From: Ricinus communis | Taxonomy: Eukaryota > Streptophyta > Magnoliopsida > Malpighiales > Euphorbiaceae | Direction of reading: 5' to 3' | Length of the DNA: 64,000 nucleotides | Assembly: GCF_019578655.1 (NCBI RefSeq) | Contig: NC_063256.1 | Location: forward strand, 27,452,342 to 27,516,341 | In this document: positions 22,873 through 33,292 of the stretch, piece by piece | Layout: each line of letters begins with the position of its first letter | Numbering within the stretch: position 1 is the first letter of the stretch | The notes under the pieces: generated by a model | Databases searched by the model: none | What the model was told of the DNA's origin: nothing | Seen by the model: the letters and a program-made list of their open reading frames with translations, nothing else | Position numbers and translations under genes: made by a program

Positions 22873-22901
22873 ATTTAGATGTGTGTATTCTACGCACATC
22901 A

Positions 22902-23280
22902 TTACCTGAGCGCTGACAAGCGTCGCAAACCTGAACAAATGTCCTAGCATCCTAGAAGATTAGTTGGCTAATAAAAACCTGCATCCAACACCTTCCTAGC
23001 GGTATGGTTTGCCGCTTGATGGCCTCCTGCGGGTCCCTCATGACAGTGCCTCAAAATCTGGAGACTCTCTTTGCCACAAACATATCGGCGAATGACCTAG
23101 TCTGCACATACTCGATATAGGAAGGGGTCTTTCCAAATATAGTATTTCAAATCAGTAAAGAATTTCTTCTTTTGCTGATAAGTCATACCCTTTGGTAAGA
23201 ACCTAACCAGAAGGTAGTTGGCATAATAAGAAAACTAAGGAGAATCAGAATATACCTTCAATGAATACAAGTGCTCCTCT
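22902..23280 (-). pseudogene. Athila integrase zinc-finger fragment (element E)
   Basis: Minus-strand reading shows the Athila pre-integrase region: NYLLVRFLP near 23225-23200, [13 protein letters not shown] [14 protein letters not shown] near 23180-23140, then the H2C2 zinc finger with CHEGPAGGHQAANHTARKV and, after FYWPTIF and one stop, VCDACQRSGN next to 22902. The DDE core is missing because the LTR mosaic begins there. It would bind retroelement DNA ends if whole. It follows the RNase H fragment in the correct pol order. Confidence 0.8.
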
Positions 23281-23285
23281 AGAAA

Positions 23286-23800
23286 TCAATCATCTATCGT
23301 GCTCTCATCAAGTCCTTCCAAGTTCGGATTCTCCAATTTGGATAAGTAATCCATTGCCAAATTTTCTACGCCCTTCTTATCTCTGATCTCAATATCGAAC
23401 TCCTGCAATAATAAAATCCATCTAATCAATCTCGGCTTAGCATCATGCTTATTAAAGAAATACCTCAAAGCTGAATGGTCAGTGAAGACGATGGTCTTTG
23501 ATAAGACGAGGTATGATCTGAACACCTCCTTCTCTATAGTAGTATAATGCTCCTGGCTCCTGTCAAAGTCTTGCTAGCATAATAAATGGGTTGGAACTTC
23601 CTATCAAACCTCTGTCTAAGTACAGCTCCAACTACATAATCACTAGCATCGCACATAAGCTCAAATGGCAGAGCCCAATGAGGCAAAGCCATGATAGGGG
23701 CTGTGGTTAATAGTTTCTTCAATAACTCAAAAGCAGATAAACAAGCATTATAAAAAATAAAAGGTGCATCCTTAACTAGCAATTGAGTAAGAGGCCTAGT
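23286..23800 (-). pseudogene. Athila RT C-terminus and RNase H fragment (element E)
   Basis: Minus strand: RPLTQLLVKDAPF, then LPFELMCDASDYVVGAVL (the first RNase H Asp) and YASKTLTGA, frame open 23782-23534. A frameshift and a short deletion follow. The second frame, 23525-23286, gives FRSYLV...[11 protein letters not shown] and [21 protein letters not shown], ending in DYLSKLENP. Typical Athila RNase H order. Not functional because of the frame break. Confidence 0.85.
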
Positions 23801-23805
23801 AATCT

Positions 23806-24540
23806 GTTGTTATATGCAAATTCCATCTGTGGTAAGTAATCATCCCAGTTACCCTTGAACTCAAGTGTGCAAGCCCTCATCATATCTTCTAATGTCTGAA
23901 TAGTTCTTTCTGATTGCCCATATGTTTGAGGATGAAAAGCTATACTGAAATGAAGCTTAGTACCATATGCTTTCTACAAACTCTCCCAGAAATGAGAAGT
24001 AAATCTAGGATCCCTATCTGATACAATACATATAGGCAAACCATGCAATCTAACAATCTCAGAAATATACAATTCAGCAAGTTTATCAAGTGAATCTGTT
24101 TGCTTCATAGGTAAGAAATGAGCACATTTAGTAAGTCGATCAACAATTACCCAAATAGCGTCATGCTTGTTAAATGTACGCGGCAATCCCATAACAAAAT
24201 CCATAGTAATCTTGCCCCACTTCCATACAAGTATAGATAAAGAATGAAGTTTACCTGCAGGTGCCTAGTGCTCTCCTTTCACTTGCTGACATGTCAAACA
24301 TTTACTCACAAATTCTGTCACATCCTTCTTCATTGTCGGCCACCAATAATAAGGCTTCAAATTTTTGTACATTTTGGTACTTCCAGGATGCATTGTATAA
24401 GGTGCATAGTGCGCTTCATGCATGATTTCCTTTCTCAAATCCCCTACATCAGGTACACATACACGATTTCTTTCCTTTTTATACTCTACCCTTCATCCTT
24501 TGCAAATAAGAATCTTCACACTGTGCATCTTTAATTTTAT
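23806..24540 (-). pseudogene. Chromovirus (Tekay-type) integrase fragment embedded in Athila pol
   Basis: Minus strand: H2C2 finger ending SKCLTCQQVKGEHQAPAG, then the catalytic core [50 protein letters not shown] and HPQTYGQSERTIQTLED (Gly-to-Tyr-type change near the usual TDGQ), stopping at QMEFAYNN. Asp residues of the DDE core are visible (in WVIVDRL and SDRDPRF). This lineage differs from the Athila segments on both sides. About 50 bp before the finger are deleted relative to the copy at 29585-29984. It replaces about 100 bp of Athila RT. Confidence 0.85.
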
Positions 24541-24608
24541 ATGGTCTCTACCTTAGCTCTATCAACCTCCATCCTTGCATGTGAAATCTTATGCCCTAGC
24601 ACAATTTC
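24541..24608 (-). pseudogene. Athila RT fragment left of element C (element E)
   Basis: Minus strand EEIVLGHKISHARMEVDRAK, the RT segment just after the palm/thumb junction in Athila. It continues, after removal of C and one TSD, into the RT fragment at 35906. Confidence 0.8.
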
Positions 24609-25317
24609 CTCTCTGATAAGCTATTTGTCCAGCTACAATCTAAGGCAGTGAACCTATCGATGCAGTCTAGCACTAATGGCGAGAATTAAGATCATTTTCT
24701 CGGGAAAGTAAAAACCCAGAGTTACTACTTTGTTCTTTGTTATCTAACCTAAGATATATGATGGATGAATTCTAAATTTACTAATAACTACAAGTTGAGT
24801 TCTACGTGAGATGCAGGAATGAATGGATAAATGAAACAACCAAGACAAGAAAGCAAACCCGAAAGGAACCTAAAATAGTTGGCAATCAAATAAAAGATAA
24901 TAGATTGATGAGTCCAATTATGCTACCCGTGGATGAATTCTTAACTGAATCCAGTTTCTCTCTCTTGATAACCAAATTCCTTAACTTAAGAACCTAAAGT
25001 TGGAATCTCCTCCTAACGATTGATCCTTAAATTAGCATTAAGCTATAATCCGCCTCTATTAAGCTTTGTTAATTCTTAATCCGGCTAGTTAATTATCCTC
25101 ATCTCTAAGTGATTATTAACCAGTTCTTGCTTATTCAAATTTCCAACTGTCAAATAAACTTCTCAATCACATAAAGCAATCTAAACACCATAATTCACAA
25201 CGTCTCATGAATAATGCATTATCTTATTAATACTGAAAGCAAGAAGGATACAAAACTAAGCTCAAATAATCCAACAATTTAGTACTAAGCAAAAAATTTA
25301 GTACTAAGCCAACATAG

Positions 25318-26556
25318 TAAAGAAGTCCCAATGGATTTAATCAAATAGGCTTTTTATATAGCTACAATCTAAGGCAGTGAACCTATCGATGCAGACTAGC
25401 ACAAATGGTGAGTATCAAGTTCGTATTCTCGGGAAAGGGTGATCCTAGACCTACTGTAGCATCTTATGTTATCTAACCTAAACAAATCAATGAAGTGTTA
25501 TGCTATGATTAAATATGAATAAACACTTAATTAAATGTCAAATAATCTGAAAGGATTTAGGAAAACTCTCGAAGGAAAAAGCAAACCCTAGGGGAACTAA
25601 GTTAATTGGATTTTAGTGAAGATAGAGATTAAATTGATTATCAATTGCAATTACATGTGGATGAAGTCTTAACTGAGTTTGGTCTCCCTCTCGAGATAAC
25701 CGAATTCCTAAAGCTAATAACCTAAAGTTAGAATCTCTTCCTAACGATTGATTATTCGATTAGCATTAAAGTTTAACCCGCCTCTATTAAGCTTTGTTAA
25801 TTCTTAATTCGGCTAGTCAATTACCCTTATCTCTAAGTGATTATTGACCAGTTCTTGTTATTCAAATTTCCAATCACTAAACCAATTTCTCAATTACATA
25901 AAGTAATCTAAATACCACAATTCACAATGTCTCATAGTAAAGAAGTCCCAATGGATTTAATCGATTAGGCTTTTTATATAGCTACAATCTAAGGCAGTGA
26001 ACCTATCGATGCAGACTAGCACAAACGGTGAGTATCAAGGTCGTATTCTCGGGAAAGGGTGATCCTAGACCTACTGTAGCATCTTATGTTATCTAACCTA
26101 AACAAATCAATGAAGTGTTATGCTATGATTAAATATGAATAAACACTTAATTAAATGTCAAATAATCTGAAAGGATTTAGGAAAACTCTCGAAGGAAAAA
26201 GCAAACCCTAGGGGAACTAAGTTAATTGGATTTTAGTGAAGATAGAGATTAAATTGATTATCAATTGCAATTACATGTGGACGAAGTCTTAACTGAATTT
26301 GGTCTCCCTCTCGAGATAACCGAATTCCTAAAGCTAATAACCTAAAGTTAGAATCTCTTCCTAACGATTGATTATTCGATTAGCATTAAGGTTTAACCCG
26401 CCTCTATTAAGCTTTGTTAATTCTTAATTCGGCTAGTCAATTACCCTTATCTCTAAGTGATTATTAACCAGTTCTTGTTATTCAAATTTCCAATCACTAA
26501 ACCAATTTCTCAATTACATAAAGTAATCTAAATACCACAATTCACAATGTCTCATG
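25318..26556 (-). repeat. 620-bp tandem duplication in C 3' LTR
   Basis: The block GTAAAGAAGTCCCAATGG... recurs exactly 620 bp later with only a few substitutions (for example acaaatgg/acaaacgg near 25400 and 26020). Confidence 0.92.
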
Positions 26557-26950
26557 AATAAAGTGATTTCTCATTAATAATGAAAGCAAGAAGAATCAAG
26601 AATTGACAATCAAAATCTCATAACATTAAAATCAATCCAACAACATAGGAACTCCAATTGGGTTTGATAATTTAGTTACTCATACTAATAAGCATCATAA
26701 AATAAAGAATAGAATTTAGAAAAGTAAATTAAAGGCATGTACACCCTTCTTCTTCAACTTGAATGAGAAACCCTAAATTTCTAATTCAGAATAGCAAACC
26801 CTAATTTGCTTCTTGAATGCTCCCAAATCTTGTCTTGATCTTCAATTTGATGTTAAAATAAGTGTAATCCTTCCTTCAATTGATGAAATGATCTTCTAAG
26901 GTCGAGAATTGAGGTCTAGAAACGAATGGATTTAGAAAATAATTTTTGCC

Positions 26951-27125
26951 TATATAATCTCTGCATTCTACATCTGTTGACCTCTTCCAGGTCGTGCCCT
27001 AGCCGGTGCTGAGCCACCACGGGCAGTGGTGGCTACGGAAACCGTGCCAAAATGGCACTCTTGGAAGGCAACTACTTGATAATTCAGCACGACCGGAGTC
27101 CAGGCTATGCTCAACCTCGGAATGC
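26951..27125 (-). promoter_or_regulatory. U3 word cluster and TATA of C 3' LTR
   Basis: TATA at 26951. To the right are GAGCCACCACGGGCAGTGGTGG-type words (with CCACCACGG and GTGGTGGCT) and AGCACGACCGGAGTCC. Confidence 0.45.
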
Positions 27126-27318
27126 TAGTCCTTGCTCAATTTGATGGATTTTGGTCCGTAATTGCATGTATTTCCCTCGATTATTGGTAATATCCTTCGA
27201 TAATGACTTGAAACATGAAAGGAACTAAAAGACAGGTGATTCTAGTATAAAACGAGATAATTATGCAAAAAAATATAAACAATTAGGCATGTAAATATGT
27301 ATAATATGATGCCTATCA

Positions 27319-27336
27319 AATCACCCCACACTTAAG
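27319..27336 (-). other. Polypurine tract of C
   Basis: Plus strand AATCACCCCACACTTAAG next to the LTR edge; sense CTTAAGTGTGGGGTGATT. Confidence 0.85.
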
Positions 27337-29034
27337 CTTTTGTTTGTCCTCAAGTAATTAATAACTCAATACATGCACAAGCAACAATCACCCCTCAGAA
27401 TCCATGCTAAATTTTACAACTCAACCTTATTCAACATATAAAGAATGAAACTCAAGTAACTAACAAGTTATACACCTTTAAGAAAGAACTATAATAATAT
27501 CATCTCGAAACACAACTTATATAATAAATCAGCATTAAAGAGTAAGAACCATTGCCTCACCGGAATCTCTCAAATCACTCACAGTGTTTACAAGTAAATA
27601 AGAAAATTCCCTCAATGCAGCTGAACAAAACCTGTTTACCATAAGCTTGCTCATAAATCTCATCTTCGCTACCGCGAATAATTGAATACCAAAATCAAAA
27701 GGTCTTTTCAAGGGTTATAATGAGGCTGAGGTAAAGGTAGAAATATTTGGATAGAAGTGTAAAGTATACTGAAAAATTATGCACTTAATTGAACTGAATG
27801 CTTCACGAACTGAGTGCTAAACAACAAAGTATTCATTGACTCTTATTTGAAGTAAAGGATGCTCACAAGAGTTAAATTCAGAAGAGCTAAAAGCTAAGAA
27901 GTAATAATTTTTTTCTTTCTTTCTTTTTCTCTATATATTTCTTCTTTTTTGTTGATATATACTATGTATATATATATTACAACAGCTTATATAGGGGCTG
28001 TTGTGGTTATTGACATAAAACAATAAGAATAAATATCCAATTTGGATTGAAGAGAGCATCAAAGAATGACTGAAAAGATTAAGTGAATTAAAAACAATAT
28101 TAGGCACTATGATCCCATAAACGAAGAAACATAACACATAATTACTCAGTATACAGGGTGAAAGGAAAGACAGATGTAAAGAATGGTGTATGCGTAGTGA
28201 TTAGGTGTAAATTATAAAGAAAAGGTTACAGCTCAAACTAGCTGACTAATGGAAACAGAGGGTAGGCTTTTGGCCAGATGTGGTGAAATCCTAAGTTGCC
28301 CAAATCATCTAATGGTATTCAAAAATTCATGTAACCGCAACAAGCATTATAGAGCAAGTTCTAGAAACGAAAGTAAGTACAGTGCACACTCAAACAAGAA
28401 AAATCATGAGCATAATGTGCAATGGATGCTCAATTTTTAGTTCAAAAACTCACTTTTGAAGTGGCTAAAATTTGCAATTGGTTCCCAGACTTATCAATTG
28501 AATCATACGAGATTGACATAATCAAAGTTCACAGTTAAAGGTTGTAACTTCGCAAGGAACTCAAGTAACACCTTATTTAACCCGGCCAAATTGACATATT
28601 GAATACAGTGAAATTGCTTTCAAGAACAGAAGATAAAGAGGGATAATCAAGTACAAGTGTGTGAATTAGGTCATTAATTACGAACAAATAAACTAAACTT
28701 GAATGTCATGAAAACCCTAGGTCCTAACATCCTAAGAATAGTCCATTATCATTGCTTTTAAACAATTAAGGGATACCCACCCCACACTTGAGTATAACAC
28801 TGTCCACAATGTTAGAAAAATTAAAACTAGGTATAGTACATAACTAGCACATCATAATCCTTAAAGATCATACTTAGTGTTCATTTCAAAATGGCAAAGC
28901 ATAGTGTTCTACTAAAATGAGAGGAAATAACATAAAATTGAACATGCAAAAAGACAAGAAAGTAATATTAAAATAAAATAAAGGAAGGAAAATAAAAAGA
29001 AAAAGGAAAAAGAAAAATAGCACAGGTTTTTGTT
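27337..29034 (-). other. 3' noncoding region of C
   Basis: About 1.7 kb collinear with A and B, no gene. A 25-nt pyrimidine run is at 27908-27932 and the hairpin/PPT-like motif at 28777-28813 (sense AACATTGTGGACAGTGTT, then TCAAGTGTGGGGTG). The part from 28830 to 29034 is A-rich and unassigned. Confidence 0.75.
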
Positions 29035-29577
29035 TCACTGCTGGTAGTCTGCTGATGGTGTATCCTCACTGGTTGGATTTGCTGGATGATGAGAAGTAGG
29101 AAAAGTCACTAAAGGAGGGGGCGGTGGTGACACAAGGTCCGTGAAGCATCCTGCTAGATCGAACTCCATATCATCGATGAATCGTTGATTTTGTGCTCCA
29201 ATGTCCATCATCTTTTTAATCTGCTCCACTATTAAGTCTATCTGGGTGGCCTGCCTCTCCAACCCTGTCATAAGCTACTGGAGCATATTGTTCAAACCGC
29301 GAAATTATGCCCTAGTCTCCTCTTAAAACTGCCCAAACTCCTTTCTCTGCTGCACAAACTCAGTATAGTGTTGTTGCTGTACATCGCAGACTCGATCTAG
29401 TTGGTCAGCCAAAGCACTAATCTGAGCACTCGATGTCCCAGCAGAATAAGAGGATAAGGCTCCAGATATGGGCATAAACACTCTATCTGGGTTAGGAATC
29501 CTAACATCCAGTATCCCAGTCATTGGATCTTGGGCTCCTCTAGCCGCTACCTCTCTAGCCTCCCTGACTATTGTGTT
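29035..29577 (-). pseudogene. Env-like (ORF3) C-terminal fragment of C
   Basis: Minus strand, two open pieces in one reading: 29577-29323 (REVAARGAQDPMTG, IPNPDRVFMPISGAL, then a helical DQLDRVCDVQQQHYTEF) and 29271-29035 (GLERQATQIDLIVEQIKKMM, QRFIDDMEFD, then a proline-rich tail SPPPPPLV). Stops lie between them. Charged heptad-like helices and a Pro tail fit the C-terminal part of Athila ORF3 by position before the 3' noncoding region, as in O. The N-terminus was lost at the junction with T. Assignment is by position and composition; there is no catalytic motif. Confidence 0.55.
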
Positions 29578-29584
29578 CACAAGC

Positions 29585-31950
29585 CTGTATGAAGTTTACC
29601 TGCAGGTGCCTGGTGCTCTCCTTTCACTTGCTGACATGTCAAACACTTACTCACAAATTCTGCCACATCCTTCTTCATTGTCGGCCACCAATAATAAGGC
29701 TTCAAATTTTTGTACATTTTGGTACTTCCAAGATGCATTGCATAAGGTGCATAGTGCGCTTCATGCATGATTTCCTTTCTCAAATTTCCTACATCAGGTA
29801 CACATACACGATTTCTATTCAATAACACACCATCATCTTTCAACACAAATTGTGTATTCTTTCCTTCTTGTACTCTACCCTTCATCCTTTGCAAATAAGA
29901 ATCTTCACACTGTGCATCTTTAATTTTATCTCCAATCAAAGGCTTTACTTGTAATGTGGCTAACAGGATCATCGTCATAAACATAAAACTTCACATCCAT
30001 AGCTCTAAGTGCAACTAAATATTCTACATTGTAACAAATCATACTTGAAAAATTTTCCACCGACTTCCTACTTAAAGCATCGAAGAACAACATTTGCTTT
30101 TCCAGGATGATAATCAATAGTGCAATCATAATCCTTCGGAAGCTCAATCCATCTTCGTTGTCTCGGATTCAACTCTTTCCGCGTAGGGATATATTTCAAA
30201 CTCTTATGATCGGTGAAATATCCGAAATGTCTCCCCGTATAAATAATGTCGCCATATATTTAATGCATGTACAATACCGCTAATTCAAGATCATGTGTAG
30301 GATAATTCAGCTCATGAGATCGTGAATTGTCTTGAAGCATAAGCTATAACCTTCCCATGCTGCATTAAGACACATCCAAGTCCTTGCCTAGAAGCATCGA
30401 TATACAACATAACCTCCATTTCGGATGGCAATGCGAGTATCGGTGTAGTAGTAAGCCTTTTCTTCAACTCTTGAAAATTTTGATCACATAACTCCGTCCG
30501 GAATGGCACATTCTTCTTTAACAAAGTCGTTAGAGGCTTAGCAATAACCGAAAAATCTTTTACAAATCTTCTATAATAGCCGTACTAACCCAAGAAAACT
30601 TCGAACTTCGGGGAAACATTTCTGAAGCGGTTCCCATTCAATAATTGCTTTAATCTTTGATAAATCCGGTTGCACTCCATGTTTAGAAATAATATGCCCT
30701 AAGAATGAAATTTCCTCCATCCAAAACTCGCATTTGTTGAATTTTGCATACAACTGTTTTTCCCTCAAAATCTTTAAAACAATTCTCAAGTGTTGTTCAT
30801 GCTCTTCTAGGCTTCTAGAGTAAATCAGAATATCATCAATGAACACAATAACAAAGTGATCTAAATATGGTCGGAAAGTCTTGTTCATCGTTGACATAAA
30901 AATAGTAGGAGCATTTGTTAAACCAAATGGCATCACAATAAATTCATAGTGCCCATACCTTGTTCGAATCACGCTCTTGGCAATAGATTTCTCTTCAACC
31001 CGGAGTTGCCAATAACCTGATCTTAAATCAATTTTAGAGAACACAGTTGCACCTTTTAACTGATCAAGCAAATCATCAATTCTCGGCAATGGATATTTAT
31101 TCTTCACTGTAATCCTATTCAATTGCCTATAATCAATACATAATCGCATACTACCATCCTTTTTCTTCACAAATGTAATCGGGTGCTCCCCAAGGTGAAG
31201 TACTTGGCCCCGATGAAACCTTTATCAAGTAACTCTTCTAATTGCTTCTTTAATTCTTTCAATTCTAATGGAGCCATTCTGTATGGTGCAATGGAAATAG
31301 GTGCAGTACCAGGGATGATGTCAATCTCAAAATCAACCTCTCGATTTGGTGGCAAACCAGGCAAATCATCTAAGAATATGTTAGGAAATTCTCTAACCAC
31401 TGAAATGTCTAATACCCCTGGACTGACCTTAGTAGTATCTATAAAACTAATTAGATATGCTTCACATCCATTTTTAATTAACTGACACGCAGTCACTGCG
31501 AAATCAAACAATTAGGAATTGTCTTCCTTTCACCCACCATTACTATTTTCATTTCTCCTTGTATTTCCATAGCCACTTCCTTCGTTTTACAATCAACAAT
31601 AGCATGATTTCTTGACAACCAATCCATCCCCAAAATAACATCAAACTCTCTAAGATTAATAGCAACCAAATCTGCATGTAGTTTAACACTATCTACTACT
31701 ACAGGACATGATCTCACTATCGTATTCATCGTGATAATACCCCAGGGCATAGATACATATATATCATAACCTAATGCCTCTATATTAGCATGAACATGCG
31801 ATGCAAAATCATGTGATATGAATGAACATGTGGATCCAGGATCAATAAGAACATGTGCATCGGAATCATGAATAGAAAGTATACCAAGAATAATTTCAGG
31901 TGCTACAAATGCTTCATTTCTAGTAGTAGCAAATACTCTAGCTTGTGCTT
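29585..31950 (-). pseudogene. Chromovirus pol (PR-RT-RH-IN zinc finger) of T
   Basis: Minus strand in order: protease active-site region IDPGSTCSFIS (about 31845-31813) and VILGMDWLSRNHAIVDC (31493-31750 frame); a linker; RT open for 199 codons (31170-30571) with [16 protein letters not shown] and the catalytic FIDDILIYS; RNase H with LYIDASRQGLGCVL (30524-30312) and later ADALSRK-like residues near 30070; integrase H2C2 finger with HEAHYAPYAMHLGSTKMY and SKCLTCQQVKGEHQAP (29984-29585). Several frameshifts lie between PR and RT and in RNase H. The lineage (Tekay/Del) is inferred from these motifs and the initiator-Met PBS. Truncated at the zinc finger. Confidence 0.9.
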
Positions 31951-33075
31951 GTGGTTGACCAATTTGTTCCGATGGTGTTGCTGAAATAGTTAAACCTCCT
32001 CCGCCACCTCTTCCTCCCGCCTCACTGAACCAATCGGAATATTTTCACCAACACTACTCCGACCCACCGTATAAGATTCTCCAAACATTATTTCTTCTCA
32101 TAGGACAATCTCTAGAATAATGTCCCGGCCTACTACAAGTAAAACATACTACCGGTCTAGGTCCCCAACATTCTCCAAGATGTCTCCTGTTGCACGTGGG
32201 ACAAACAGGAGCAAACCCCACTCGGTCAGAACTTGTCCTTCCTCAAGTTTGGATGAATTGTATCCACCTCTACTATAAGGTACTGTGGAGGATCTACTAG
32301 ATCGACCACCAAACCCTCGTCCACGATAACTACTCCACGTGAATTAGAGCCTCTAAACGAAGAAATACTAATATGTCTTGGAGGATTACTATAAGCACCA
32401 ATGATCTTCTTCTTTTAGCTTCCATAGTATTCCTTTCAAATGATGTTTCTTGACTCTCAAAGCGGCTTCAATTGAGGCATTGTAATTATAAGGTTTCAAC
32501 GCCATTTTCTCACGAATGTCAAGCCTCAAACCCATCTCAAATTTCTTCCTTTTCAGTTCTTGATTGGCTATTTCTTCCGGTGCATACTTACATAATCTCA
32601 CAAATTGAACTTCGTACTCTACAACCGATATATCATTCTGCTTCAACTGAAGAAATTCAAGCTTCTTTCCTGTCTCTATAAATTTCGGAGTATACTTCTC
32701 AAAGTAAATTCTCTCAAGAAATCATTCCAAGTCAAAGTGATTGGTCTATCTTTGCTTCTTAAAACTGTTTCCCACCAATCAAGTGCATCTTTTCTATTAA
32801 AGATCATATAGAAGCCTTTGTACGGATGTGCAATTAAATCTATCCAACACCCTTTCCGTATTTCGTAACCATTCCTCGGCCCTCGGCGGGATCGGTAGTA
32901 CCTTGAAAACATTAGCACCTTGTTTCCTAACTCTTTCATAATTCTTATCTATCACAACCTTTTGTTGTTGAGTTTGAGGCGCTTGCTTGTTGTTGAGCTC
33001 GTTGCATTAGAAAATCCATAAACTGTTCCATAACATTTTGTACATTCGATTGTGCAGCATTTTCGAATGTAGCTC
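31951..33075 (-). pseudogene. Chromovirus gag of T
   Basis: Minus strand pieces: NTERVLDRF and PPRAEEWLR near 32900-32840, WWETVLRSKDRPITLTWNDF (32676-32939 frame), FLQLKQNDISVVEYEVQFVR and CKYAPEEIANQEL (32646-32389 frame), then the zinc knuckle CFTCSRPGHYSRDC (CX2CX4HX4C, about 32145-32104) preceded by CPTCNRRHLGECW. A capsid-like domain followed by a knuckle is the normal chromovirus Gag order. It is broken by several frameshifts, and the N-terminal start is not clear. Confidence 0.85.
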
Positions 33076-33274
33076 ATGCTCATCATGTTGATCATGTTCG
33101 GATGCATTTTCATGACCATGCACAGGACTCTAATGACTTATCCGGGCCAGTTCGCGTGTTCTCCTTGTCTCTCCATCTATATATATGAAATGCAAATATT
33201 CAGTCAAGTTCAAAGAACATATATCATATGCTTAATGATGTGCAACATGAATCTACTCCCAATGAATCTAATCC

Positions 33275-33286
33275 TGCTCGATACCA
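33275..33286 (-). other. Primer-binding site of T (initiator tRNA-Met type)
   Basis: Sense TGGTATCGAGCA, six bases after the LTR end. It resembles TGGTATCAGAGC of tRNA-iMet with one base missing. Confidence 0.7.
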
Positions 33287-33292
33287 CTAAAA

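Larger units (their letters stand above)
19070..22901. repeat. Mosaic of inverted and tandem LTR pieces
   Basis: Starts with a reverse LTR (19070 to about 20528, edge TGATGGGTGC). It jumps at ATTTTGATAATG into the forward R-U5 of the same LTR (to about 21274, ending CACACATCA), then into a reverse U3 piece. This forward/reverse unit is present twice in tandem and ends with a reverse LTR start (GCACATCA at 22901). The flanking five bases (gtatg, ttacc) do not match, so it is not one simple insertion. No PBS, PPT or coding region lies inside. Confidence 0.85.
24614..27318 (-). mobile_element. 3' LTR of C, enlarged by duplications
   Basis: One partial R-U5 copy (24614 to about 25317), then two near-identical 620-bp copies of R-U5 (about 25318-25936 and 25937-26556), with the last continuing through U3 to GCCTATCA at 27318. 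The expected LTR is about 1.4 kb. TATA reads TATATAATC at 26951-26959. Confidence 0.88.

Noticed and set aside
19065..22906. Mosaic as one ordinary LTR insertion
   Set aside because: Five-base flanks gtatg and ttacc do not match and the two flanks belong to different elements (O and E).
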